Origin: Streptomyces niveus
GTDB taxonomy: Bacteria > Actinomycetota > Actinomycetes > Streptomycetales > Streptomycetaceae
DNA: 64,000 nt
Reading direction: 5' to 3'
NCBI RefSeq assembly: GCF_002009175.1
Contig: NZ_CP018047.1
Coordinates: 7,555,001-7,619,000, forward strand
Under the pieces are notes generated by a model that had not been told where the DNA came from, did no database searches, and saw nothing but the letters and a program-made list of their open reading frames with translations. Numbering within the stretch: the stretch's first letter is position 1; every line of letters begins with the position of its first letter. The translations under genes were made by a program, and so were the position numbers. Below, piece by piece: positions 20,267 through 28,503 of this stretch.

Positions 20267-21331
20267 TCAGCCGACGACGACCACCGGCTTGATGACGCTC
20301 TGGTCCCGGCTGCGCATCAGTTCGAGGCTCTCCCCGACGTTGTCCCAGCCGTGCAGCACATGAGTCGCGAGCGGCTGGGTGTCGAGCTTGCCGTTCGCGA
20401 TGAGCAGCAGGAGGCGCTCCATGTAGTCCCGGCCCTGATTGGCCTGGGCCGCGGTGAGGAACTTCTCCATCACACCGTAGTTCCACACGTCCATCGGGAT
20501 CGTCACGCTCTCGTCGTCGAAGAAGCCCGAGACCACCGACACGTGGCCGCCGAACTTCGTGAGTCTCATGGCTGTGCCGATCTGGTCACTCGCGTTGCCG
20601 CCGCTGGCGACGAGCACGCTGTCGACCTGCGCGCCACTGGTCAGCGTCATGATCTGCTCGTAGACGTCGCCCCTCTTGTAGTCGACTAGGTCGGTCGCCC
20701 CATACCGTGTCGCGAGTGTCATCGTGTTCGGGCGTGAGCCCACGGCGATGATGCGGCCGGCTCCTCGCAGTGCTGCTGCGGCCACGCCCATCAGCCCCAC
20801 GGGCCCGACGCCCAGTACGACGACGACCTCGCCGAACTGGATCTCCATCCGCTCGACGCCGGTGAAGCCGGTAGCGGCCATGTCGTCGACGGACACAGCC
20901 TGGACATCGGTGACTGAGTCGGGGATGTGCGCCAGGTTGGAGTCGGCTTCGAAGCACTTCACCAGCTCGGAGAACCACCCGCCGTTGGCCGGGTCGTCCG
21001 AGAAGTAGGGGCTCTTGCTCTGGTGGTACTTGCCCTCGCCTCGTTGCGCCCGGGGGTGGCGCCAGTCGGCCAGCCCGGCGGGAAGAACGACACGGTCCCC
21101 GGGTGCGAAGTCGGTGACCAGATCGCCGACACGTTCCACGACCCCGACGGCCTCGTGGCCGATGACCTTGCCCAGCGCGTTCGGGAGCGAGAGCGAATCG
21201 ATGAGATGCACGTCTGTCGTGCAGGTCGCCACCGCGGTCGGGCGGACCAGGGCGTCGTACGGTCCGATCTCCGGCACCGGCACCTCCTGCCAGTCGGCGA
21301 GGCCCTTCTCCTGGATGACGTAGCCCTTCAT
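20267..21331 (-). CDS. Zinc-dependent alcohol dehydrogenase
   Basis: A 354-aa medium-chain dehydrogenase close to the secondary alcohol dehydrogenases of thermophilic anaerobes. Catalytic zinc ligands fall at Cys37 (TCTTDVH), His59 (GHEAVG) and Asp150 (DDMAATGF). The four-Cys structural zinc loop of horse-liver-type enzymes is absent. GVGPVG at 174-179 binds the cofactor. It should oxidise secondary alcohols with NADP. First of four minus-strand redox genes spread over 20.3-24.5 kb, though the gaps (68-143 bases) leave room for separate promoters. Confidence 0.9.
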   Translation of the reverse strand: MKGYVIQEKGLADWQEVPVPEIGPYDALVRPTAVATCTTDVHLIDSLSLPNALGKVIGHEAVGVVERVGDLVTDFAPGDRVVLPAGLADWRHPRAQRGEGKYHQSKSPYFSDDPANGGWFSELVKCFEADSNLAHIPDSVTDVQAVSVDDMAATGFTGVERMEIQFGEVVVVLGVGPVGLMGVAAAALRGAGRIIAVGSRPNTMTLATRYGATDLVDYKRGDVYEQIMTLTSGAQVDSVLVASGGNASDQIGTAMRLTKFGGHVSVVSGFFDDESVTIPMDVWNYGVMEKFLTAAQANQGRDYMERLLLLIANGKLDTQPLATHVLHGWDNVGESLELMRSRDQSVIKPVVVVG

Positions 21332-21399
21332 GGCTCTGTTCCTTTCGTGTCGTGTGTACGGGGTGCCGCACCGCCCGGCGTGGCGCCGTCGGCCACAGG

Positions 21400-22122
21400 T
21401 CAGGCGGGGTCGGGGGCCGGGTGACTGTCGAACAGGCCAGGGGTGTCGTGGGTGATGACGTTCTCTTGGGGCGGGACCTTGCCGAGGCGGTAGCTGTTGT
21501 CCGATGACGGGCGGTCTTCGTTCCCGAATGAGATGCCGAAGAACAGCTTGAGGTCGTCGGGAACGTTCAGAACGTCGCGGACGGTGTCGGCGTACAGGCC
21601 CAGGACCGTCTGAGGGATTCCGCCCAGGCCCCTGGCGGCGAGGGAGAGCAGGAAGGTCTGGGCGTACATGCCGATGTCGCCGCCCACGCGCACGCCGTCA
21701 CCGAAGACGGGAGCGAAGAGCATGGCCACGTGAGGAGCACCGTAGAACTCGAAGTTGCGCCGATCCGCCACGCGGCGTGCTTCACGGTCCGACCGGGCGA
21801 TCCCGAGAGCGTCGTTGCGGGTTTTTGCCTGGTGGCTGGAGCGCATGGCGTACGGGCCGAAGTACTCGTTCTGGTCGAAGGTGAAGTCGCCGGACACCTC
21901 TCCTGCGGCTTCGGCCCTCAGCAGGTTCTTGCTCAGCAGATCACGCTGCTGGCCCGAGACGATGTGGATCTGCCATGGCTGGGTGTTGCAGTTGGAGGGG
22001 GCCATTCGTGCGTCCTCCAGCACGCTGCGGATCTGCGCGGGGGACAACGGATCCGGCAGGAACGCGCGAACGGAGTGACGGGACCGGACGGCCTCGGCGA
22101 AGGAAAAGGTGTCGACGGACAC
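21400..22122 (-). CDS. Nitroreductase-family FMN protein
   Basis: A 240-aa nitroreductase with the FMN-binding N-terminal RSRHSVRAF and APSNCNTQPW, a dimer-interface helix region, and the C-terminal GLGGIPQ and FFGISFGNED. These enzymes use FMN and NAD(P)H to reduce nitro groups, quinones or enones. It lies 68 bases upstream of the zinc alcohol dehydrogenase on the same strand. The third flavin or NADPH reductase in this stretch, which suggests a shared role in reducing xenobiotics or secondary metabolites. Confidence 0.88.
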   Translation of the reverse strand: MSVDTFSFAEAVRSRHSVRAFLPDPLSPAQIRSVLEDARMAPSNCNTQPWQIHIVSGQQRDLLSKNLLRAEAAGEVSGDFTFDQNEYFGPYAMRSSHQAKTRNDALGIARSDREARRVADRRNFEFYGAPHVAMLFAPVFGDGVRVGGDIGMYAQTFLLSLAARGLGGIPQTVLGLYADTVRDVLNVPDDLKLFFGISFGNEDRPSSDNSYRLGKVPPQENVITHDTPGLFDSHPAPDPA

Positions 22123-22265
22123 GGTGCTCCTCTACTTGCGGACGGGTGGTGGCACGGCGATGCCCGTGCATGGGTGTGACGGACGTGCGCCGCGTGTGGG
22201 CACGCCCGCCGCGATGCGGCGGACGTGTCCCGGCTGACGCTCGGTCCCTGTGTTCCCGCCATGCC

Positions 22266-23252
22266 TCACATGGCTGCTGCGGGCGGGAATTCGAGGACAG
22301 GGCGTCCCCGCAGGCCGCTCTTCTCAAGCAGCCGGTGAGCCTCGGCAGCCTGGTCGGCGGGCCACGTCGCCGCGACTCGGAGGGTGAGTTCACCCGCTTC
22401 CACCTGTTCGCGCAGCCGGGTGATGGCCGCGTTGTCGGTGACGCGTGAGCGGACGTTGACGGGATGTACGACGATGCCGCGGCCGGGATCGTCGTCCCAG
22501 AAACGGACGACCGCGATCTTCCCGTTGTCGCGGATCGCGGGCGCGATCCGGTCGTGCAGCAGGGCGCTGTCCGCGACGGCGTCGACTCCACCGGGCACAA
22601 CGTCCAGAACGCGCTGTGCGATGCCTTCGCCGCGTGCGACGAAGGTATCGGCGCCGTGGGAACGCAGCCACTCCTCGTCGTGCTCCGATGCCACCGCGAC
22701 GACACGCAGGTCCTCCGCGGCAGCCAACTGGACGACGTACCCGCCGACGGCGCCGCCGGCTCCGGTGACGACCAGTGTCGAACCGGGCGCCAGTGCGAGG
22801 GCGTCCAGGATACTCCGCGCCGTCAGCGCGTTCATGAGGAACGAGGCTGCTTCCGGGAACGACGTGCCGACGGGCTGACGCGTGACCGACTCGGCCGGCA
22901 GGACGACGTACTCGCTGTAGCCGCCGTGACGGCCGTGGTTGTCGAGGATGCCGATCACGGGCTCGCCCTCTGACAGTCCGTACGAGGCTTTGACGTCGTC
23001 CGCGACCTCGTCGAGCGTGCCCGCCACGTCCATGCCGGGAATGAAAGGAGGTTCGAACTCGCGGTACCACTCGGCGAGGGAGCCGTCGCGGAGCATGGCG
23101 TCGGCGGGGTTCACCCCGGCGGCACGCACCCGCACCCGCACCTCACCGGGACCGGCGTGCGGCTCAGGGAGTTCGACGGCTTGCAACACTTCCGGGCCGC
23201 CATAGGTGTGGAGACCGATCGCTTTCATGGATGAGGACTGCCTGGTGTTCAT
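22266..23252 (-). CDS. NADPH:quinone oxidoreductase-like MDR protein
   Basis: A 328-aa zinc-free medium-chain reductase. MKAIGLHTYGGPEVLQ opens the fold, AAGVNPADAMLRDG lines the active site, and VVTGAGGAVGGYVVQLA binds NADPH. It lacks the catalytic zinc ligands. Start at 23252 (MNTRQSSSM) has GGAAGGA about ten bases upstream; Met 23228 begins the conserved fold and is an alternative. Likely a one- or two-electron quinone or enone reductase. Lies between the nitroreductase and the old-yellow-enzyme gene on the same strand. Confidence 0.87.
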   Translation of the reverse strand: MNTRQSSSMKAIGLHTYGGPEVLQAVELPEPHAGPGEVRVRVRAAGVNPADAMLRDGSLAEWYREFEPPFIPGMDVAGTLDEVADDVKASYGLSEGEPVIGILDNHGRHGGYSEYVVLPAESVTRQPVGTSFPEAASFLMNALTARSILDALALAPGSTLVVTGAGGAVGGYVVQLAAAEDLRVVAVASEHDEEWLRSHGADTFVARGEGIAQRVLDVVPGGVDAVADSALLHDRIAPAIRDNGKIAVVRFWDDDPGRGIVVHPVNVRSRVTDNAAITRLREQVEAGELTLRVAATWPADQAAEAHRLLEKSGLRGRPVLEFPPAAAM

Positions 23253-23385
23253 GAAGAGGTGTTCCTTCCGTGGGGTGCCGAGGACCGGCTCACGCCGCGC
23301 CCTTCGGCGAACAGAGAGCGTGAGGACGGACTCGCGGTGTTGGCGGTACAGTCCGCGCATCCGCAGCGCGGGGGCCATTGCCCCC

Positions 23386-24498
23386 TCAACGCTTGCTCCG
23401 CCGTTGGACGGCGTAGCCGTACTGCTCGGGCCAGCGGGGTTCGTCGCCGAGTTCGAGGGCGGCGTGCTGGGGCCAGTAGGGGTTACGGAGCAGTTCGCGG
23501 CCGAGCAGGACGGCGTCGGCCTGTCCGGTGGCGATGATCTCCTCGGCCTGGGCGGGCTTCAGGATCAGGCCGACGGCACCGGTGGGAATCCCGGTGGCCG
23601 CGCGGGCCCGGGCCGCGAACGGCACCTGATAGCCGGGCCCGACGGGGATCGTGGCGTCGGGGACCATGCCGCCGGTGGACACGTCCAGCAGATCGACGCC
23701 ATGCGCGGCCAGTTCCTTGGCGAGGCGAACGGTGTCGTCGCCGGTCCAGCCCTCGCGCTCGTCCTCCGGATTCTCCGTCAGCCAGTCCGTGGCCGACGTG
23801 CGGAAGAAGACCGGCAGGTCGTCGGGCCACACCTCGCGTACGGCGTCGACCACCTGGAGGGGGAAACGCAGACGGTTCTCGAAGCTGCCGCCGTAGGAGT
23901 CGGTGCGGTGGTTGGAGGCCGGAGAAAGGAAGGAGTTGATCAGGAAGCCGTGGGCACCGTGCAACTCGACCACCTGGAAGCCCGCAGCCAGAGCACGCTT
24001 CGCCGATTCGGCGAAGTCGCTCACCAACTGCTGGATCTCGTCCACCGTGAGCTCGTGCGGCACGGACCGCCCGGCGAACGGCGCCGGGCTGGGCGCGACC
24101 GCCTGCCAGCCGCCCTCGGCCTCGGGTATGTACCGCCCGGTGAGCCAGGGCTTGTCGACGGAAGCCTTGCGGCCGGCATGGCAGAGCTGGATGGCCGGGA
24201 CCGCCCCGTGGGAGCGGATCGCCGCGGTGATACGGGCGAATGCCTGCTCCTGGCGGTCGTTCCACAGCCCCAGGTCCCATGGAGTGATGCGTCCGTCGGG
24301 CCGTATTCCTGTGGCCTCGGCCATCACCAGCCCGGCACCGCCGACGGCCCGGCTGGCCAGGTGGGTGAGGTGAAAGTCGGTCGGCACCCCGGTCTCCGGC
24401 CCCTCCGCAGCGGCGGAGTACATGCACATCGGGGATGTCCAGACGCGGTTGGGGATCTCGAGTGACCGCAGGGTCAGGGCGGTGAACAGGGCACTCAC
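23386..24498 (-). CDS. Old-yellow-enzyme-type NADH:flavin oxidoreductase
   Basis: A 370-aa FMN barrel of the YqjM/NamA class. The redox-tuning Cys and Tyr are in SPMCMYSA, the substrate-binding pair in ELHGAHGFLI, and TDSYGGSFENR and LLGRELLRNPYW complete the FMN site. It reduces activated C=C bonds with NADPH. The start is GTG 24498, preceded by GAGGAA at six bases; the open frame continues upstream but with no family similarity. It heads the four-gene minus-strand redox set and may be controlled by regulator 6 upstream. Confidence 0.9.
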   Translation of the reverse strand: MSALFTALTLRSLEIPNRVWTSPMCMYSAAAEGPETGVPTDFHLTHLASRAVGGAGLVMAEATGIRPDGRITPWDLGLWNDRQEQAFARITAAIRSHGAVPAIQLCHAGRKASVDKPWLTGRYIPEAEGGWQAVAPSPAPFAGRSVPHELTVDEIQQLVSDFAESAKRALAAGFQVVELHGAHGFLINSFLSPASNHRTDSYGGSFENRLRFPLQVVDAVREVWPDDLPVFFRTSATDWLTENPEDEREGWTGDDTVRLAKELAAHGVDLLDVSTGGMVPDATIPVGPGYQVPFAARARAATGIPTGAVGLILKPAQAEEIIATGQADAVLLGRELLRNPYWPQHAALELGDEPRWPEQYGYAVQRRSKR

Positions 24499-24739
24499 GG
24501 GTGGTTCCTCATCGGTTGGGATGTACTGGCCCAGGAGCGGCCAATGGCTTGGGTGGTACCGGGTGCTGCGTACGGTCCGGCCCTCGAGTGCGGGCGAGCC
24601 GCAGGAGGTGTCAGCGACGCGGCGGTGCGTCACGACCCGGCGTTGGCGCAGGACGGCCCAGGCGGTTGTGGATCGCCGATGGTGATGGTGGGTACGCGGC
24701 ATTCCGCCGACGGCCGCAGGTCAACCCGCACCGGTGCGG

Positions 24740-25606
24740 TCAGGCGGTGTCAGGTGCGGCCCGCTGGTGATTCGTGGCCCAGGAAGCGAGGATGCGCAGC
24801 GCGTCGTGGGAACGGGTGCCGGGTTCGGCGGTCATCACGACGAGTTGCTGCTCGGCGTCGATGCTGGCGGTGAGGGTGTCCCAGTCGAGGGTGAGTTCGC
24901 CGGCGACAGGGTGATGGAAGGTTTTGGTGCCCATCGTGCGGGCGGCGACGTGGTGGTCGCCCCACCAACGGCGGAAGTGCGGGTCCTGCACCGACAGCTC
25001 TCCGACCAGGGCAGCCAGCCGGGGATCGTCGGGGTACTTGGCAGCCTGCATCCGCAGCTGCGCCACGGTGGTGTGAGCGACCTCCTCCCAGTCCGCGTAC
25101 AGCGTCCTCATCGCGGGATCGGTGAAAAGAATCCGTGTGTGGTTTCTTTTCTTCTCCGGAATTTCCGCGTAATCGGCCATCAGGGCGGCGGCCAGAGAAT
25201 TCCAGGCGAGGATGTCCGTGCGGCGGCCCAGAACAATAGCCGGCGTGTCGATTAGGTTGTCCAGAAGCCGCTGCAGCGTCGGCTGTACCTTCTGCGCAGC
25301 ACGGCGGCGAGGCCGGGCCTGGTCCTTGCCGGCAAGCTCGAAGAGGTAGTCCCGTTGGTCGTCGTCCAGACGGAGTACCTGCGCCAGAGCGGACAGAACC
25401 GGCCCCGACGCCTGGATACGACCCTGCTCAAGACGGGTGTAGTACTCGGTGCTGATGGCGGCGAGCTGAGCGACTTCCTCACGGCGTAGTCCCTTGACCC
25501 GCCTCAGACCGCCCGTCTCGGGCAGGCCCACTGCGCGGGGGCTCAGTTCGGCCCGGCGGGTCTTGAGGAACTCGCCCAGCTCGTTGAGATGCGCGTTGCG
25601 AGTCAT
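24740..25606 (-). CDS. XRE/MmyB-like transcriptional regulator 6
   Basis: A 288-aa close paralogue of regulator 5 (MTRNAHLNELGEFLKTRRAELSPRAVGLPE). Helix-turn-helix at about 35-65 (GLRREEVAQLAAISTEYYTRLEQGR), ligand domain from about 105 (HHPVAGELTLDWDTL, ASWATNHQ). It is divergent from the SDR at 25867, and the gap carries a TATACCAGGAA dyad related to the two upstream of regulator 5. Paralogous regulators with similar operators facing different SDRs suggest a duplicated regulator-enzyme unit. Confidence 0.88.
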   Translation of the reverse strand: MTRNAHLNELGEFLKTRRAELSPRAVGLPETGGLRRVKGLRREEVAQLAAISTEYYTRLEQGRIQASGPVLSALAQVLRLDDDQRDYLFELAGKDQARPRRRAAQKVQPTLQRLLDNLIDTPAIVLGRRTDILAWNSLAAALMADYAEIPEKKRNHTRILFTDPAMRTLYADWEEVAHTTVAQLRMQAAKYPDDPRLAALVGELSVQDPHFRRWWGDHHVAARTMGTKTFHHPVAGELTLDWDTLTASIDAEQQLVVMTAEPGTRSHDALRILASWATNHQRAAPDTA

Positions 25607-25642
25607 AGCGGCCAGTCTGACACCGAATGGACCGGCATTGGA

Positions 25643-25664
25643 GGGTAAGGATTTATACCAGGAA
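25643..25664. promoter_or_regulatory. TATACCAGGAA dyad, candidate MmyB-like operator
   Basis: GGGTAAGGA/TTTATACCA at 25643-25660 is an imperfect 18-bp dyad running into GGAA. TATACCAGGAA differs by one base from TATACCCGGAA upstream of regulator 5. It starts 37 bases upstream of the start codon of regulator 6. Confidence 0.5.
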
Positions 25665-25866
25665 CCTTTCCTCCGGGTAAGGAATTCTCCCCTTTGCGCA
25701 TGCCCGCGAAGGTGCGAAAGTCAATGAGATAGCCGGAAAGGAACCGGCCAGCATAGGTGGACCACCTGACCGGCCCCGCCGATGGCCGGGACGCCTGGCC
25801 CTGTCGGCCGCGCCACGCATCATCCACCGCACCGGGTGTCGGGTACGGCATCTGAAAGGAACCCTC

Positions 25867-26712
25867 ATGAGCAAGGTCATTCTCGTCACCGGCGCCGGAC
25901 GCGGTCTGGGCACCGACATCGCCCGCGAGGCGCTGGTGGCAGGCCACCAGGTCATCGCCACCGGCCGCCGCCCCGAAGAGGTCGAGAAGACCCTTGGTGG
26001 CCCCCAGGACAACCTGCTGGTCACCAAGCTCGACATCACCAGCCTGGACGACGCCGAGGCAGCCGCGCAGGCCGCCGTCGACCGCTTCGGCCGCATCGAC
26101 GTACTGATCAACAACGCCGGCAACTTCTTCGCCGGATACTTCGAAGAGATCACACCCGACCAGATGCGCCGGCAGATCGAGACCAACCTCTTCGGCCCCA
26201 TGAACGTCACCCGCGCCGTCCTGCCCATCCTGCGCAAGCAGCGCGCCGGCCACATCATCACCCTCTCCTCATCCGCGGGTCTGATCGGCCAGGAGTTCTG
26301 CGTCGCCTACGCCGCCTCCAAGTTCGGCGTCGAGGGCTGGATGGAATCCCTGCGCTACGACATCGAGCCCTACAACATCCACACCACAGTCGTGGAGCCC
26401 GGTTTCTTCCGCACCGAACTCCTCGTGGACGGCTCAACCATCTGGCCCGAACCGACCATCGACGACTACGCCCAGCGCACCACGGCCACAGTCGCCGCCT
26501 GGAAGAGCATGAACGGCCAGCAGACCGGCGACCCCGCCAAGCTCGCCCGTGCCCTGCTCGCCATCGCGGGACAAAGCAAGCCCCTGCAGCGCTTCATCGC
26601 AGGTGCCGACGCCATTGAAGGCGTGACGGCCAAGGCCAACGAACTCCTCGCACAGGCCGATGCATCCCGAGAACTCGGCGGCAACCTGGGCTACGACGAC
26701 ACCAACACCTGA
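25867..26712 (+). CDS. Short-chain dehydrogenase/reductase
   Basis: A 281-aa SDR with TGAGRGLG near residue 8, NNAGNFF, a Ser in ITLSSSAG, and YAASK. The long C-terminal part resembles the SDRs of the retinol/NADP(H) type often annotated as oxidoreductase SDR-family (EPGFFRTELL, then an extended helical tail). AAAGGAACC precedes the ATG. Divergent from regulator 6 and followed after 64 bases by a cupin gene, which may share its transcript. Confidence 0.9.
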   Translation: MSKVILVTGAGRGLGTDIAREALVAGHQVIATGRRPEEVEKTLGGPQDNLLVTKLDITSLDDAEAAAQAAVDRFGRIDVLINNAGNFFAGYFEEITPDQMRRQIETNLFGPMNVTRAVLPILRKQRAGHIITLSSSAGLIGQEFCVAYAASKFGVEGWMESLRYDIEPYNIHTTVVEPGFFRTELLVDGSTIWPEPTIDDYAQRTTATVAAWKSMNGQQTGDPAKLARALLAIAGQSKPLQRFIAGADAIEGVTAKANELLAQADASRELGGNLGYDDTNT

Positions 26713-26776
26713 ATGCCCCGAGCGGCCTACCTGTACCCGTCACGTTGCCGCGTGAACAGCACTCTTCGAAGAAGGC

Positions 26777-27199
26777 ATGATGGAGATCCTTGAGCAGCCG
26801 CCGTCGACCAAAGGCCCGGCCGACATGTTCGCCGGTGACGTCTGGTTCGACGTGATCCACCGTGGCGAGGAGCCCTCGCGAGCGCGGGCGAACATGGTCC
26901 GGTTCGCGCCCGGCGCCCGTACCGCCTGGCACAGCCACGGCCTAGGCCAGACCCTCTACATCGTCGACGGCATCGCCCTGATCCAGTCCCGCGGAGGCGA
27001 GATCCTCGAAGCCCACCCCGGCGACATCATCTACACGCCCCCGGGCGAAGAGCACTGGCACGGCGCCGCGCCCGACCACTTCATGACCCACCTCGCCCTG
27101 TGGGAGAACCCTGGCCCCGACGCAGGCCCGGAAAGCACCTGGTTCGAGCATGTGGCCGACAGCGAGTACAGCGGCCGGCGCCGCAGCACCCGCCGCTGA
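26777..27199 (+). CDS. Cupin-domain protein
   Basis: A 140-aa single-domain cupin. Motif 1 is FAPGARTAWHSHGLGQTLYIVDG with metal-binding His residues and a Gln where Glu is usual. Motif 2 is PGDIIYTPPGEEHWHGAAP. This is the carboxymuconolactone/quercetin-like small cupin group found next to oxidoreductases, binding a metal and acting as isomerase, decarboxylase or sensor. It follows the SDR by 64 bases. The start may be ATG 26777 or the adjacent 26780. Confidence 0.87.
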   Translation: MMEILEQPPSTKGPADMFAGDVWFDVIHRGEEPSRARANMVRFAPGARTAWHSHGLGQTLYIVDGIALIQSRGGEILEAHPGDIIYTPPGEEHWHGAAPDHFMTHLALWENPGPDAGPESTWFEHVADSEYSGRRRSTRR

Positions 27200-27546
27200 G
27201 CCGGCCACTCCTCGGTGGGCGGGCCCAGTTCGCCTGCTGCGTCACCGTGCAGGAATCAGCCGCAACCACTTGGCTACTCGGCTTCAACAACGGCACGTGA
27301 CGACCGGGCCACCGCAATTCACCGTGCTGTCATGCAGAGCTGACGAACAGGCGGCTCCGGCCTCGACCCCAGCCGGGCGGCTGTCTGCCACACCACGACA
27401 CCCGCACCTCCATCGTCCGATCCGTGTCCCGAGCTCACACCGTGGCCAGGAGCTCGGGTCGGACACCCGCGAAAGGACGACGGCGACGTGATCACTTCTC
27501 TGACTGGTCGGCGCCACGCCGGCCTGCGTTTGGAGCTACGCACACC
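27200..27546. other. Gap without a recognisable gene
   Basis: About 350 bases between the cupin and the next SDR. Short frames here show no family resemblance. It is long enough to hold the SDR promoter, but I see no clear -35/-10 pair or palindrome. Confidence 0.4.
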
Positions 27547-28314
27547 ATGAACCCGACCTACAACTTCGAGAACCAGGTGGCGCTCGTCACCGGCGCGGCA
27601 TCGGGCATGGGGCTCGCGACCGCCCAGGCTTTCGCCGAAGCTGGTGCCGCCGTTGTGCTCGCGGACGTCGACCAGCATGCCGTGGAGACCGCAGCCGAGG
27701 AATTGATCTCGGCCGGCCACCAGGCGATCGGCGTCACCTGCGACGTCACAGACGAAGCCCAGACGGCCGCAATGGTCGAACAAGCGGTCGCGACGTTCGG
27801 CCGCTTGGACATGGCGTTCAACAACGCCGGTGTGCAAGCACCGCCCAGTGACGCGGCCGACGAGCCCGCCGAGAACTTCGACCACGTGAACGCGGTCAAC
27901 CTCCGCGGCATCTGGGCCAGCATGAAGCACGAGCTTCGCCAGATGCGCAAGCAAGGCAGTGGTGTCATCGTCAACTGCTCCTCACTGGGAGGGCTGCTGG
28001 GCATGCCACAACGTGCTGCCTACCACGCCTCCAAGCACGGCGTGATCGGCCTCACCAAGAGCGCCGCGGTCGAATACGCCCCCCAGGGGGTCCGGATCAA
28101 CGCCGTGTGCCCCGGAGTGATCGACACCCCAATGGCTGCGGACATGGTCGAGAACCAGGCCGAGGCAATGGCAGAGATCATGAAAGAGCAGTCGATCGGA
28201 CGGCTGGGGCGCGCGGACGAAATCGCCGCAGCCGTACTCTGGCTGTGCAGCCCGGGTGCCAGTCTCGTGGTCGGTGTAGCTCTTCCGGTCGACGGCGGCT
28301 TCACCGCACACTGA
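27547..28314 (+). CDS. Short-chain dehydrogenase/reductase
   Basis: A 255-aa SDR with TGAASGMG near residue 15, NNAG (NNAGVQA), Ser in VNCSSLGG, and Tyr/Lys in YHASK. VGVALPVDGGFTAH closes it, as in glucose/3-oxoacyl-type SDRs. An Asp-Val-Asp after the second strand suggests NAD preference, unlike the Arg-containing SDR at 15021. The start is ATG 27547, where the fold begins; the frame is open upstream without similarity. It stands alone between the cupin and a convergent kinase gene. Confidence 0.88.
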   Translation: MNPTYNFENQVALVTGAASGMGLATAQAFAEAGAAVVLADVDQHAVETAAEELISAGHQAIGVTCDVTDEAQTAAMVEQAVATFGRLDMAFNNAGVQAPPSDAADEPAENFDHVNAVNLRGIWASMKHELRQMRKQGSGVIVNCSSLGGLLGMPQRAAYHASKHGVIGLTKSAAVEYAPQGVRINAVCPGVIDTPMAADMVENQAEAMAEIMKEQSIGRLGRADEIAAAVLWLCSPGASLVVGVALPVDGGFTAH

Positions 28315-28503
28315 CCAACTGCGAGGTCCGCAACAGCCGGCCGACGACGAGGCCGCCGGTCGGCATATGCGGCTGCACCGTACCCGCTGCTGGAGCCGTA
28401 CGCTCGGCCCGGGGGGCAACGCGGTCGCACGGCATGACACCCTTCGTACCCCGGCCGCCCGCCACAACTAGTCAAGATCAGCTTCCGGCGGTTTTGCTCG
28501 GGG

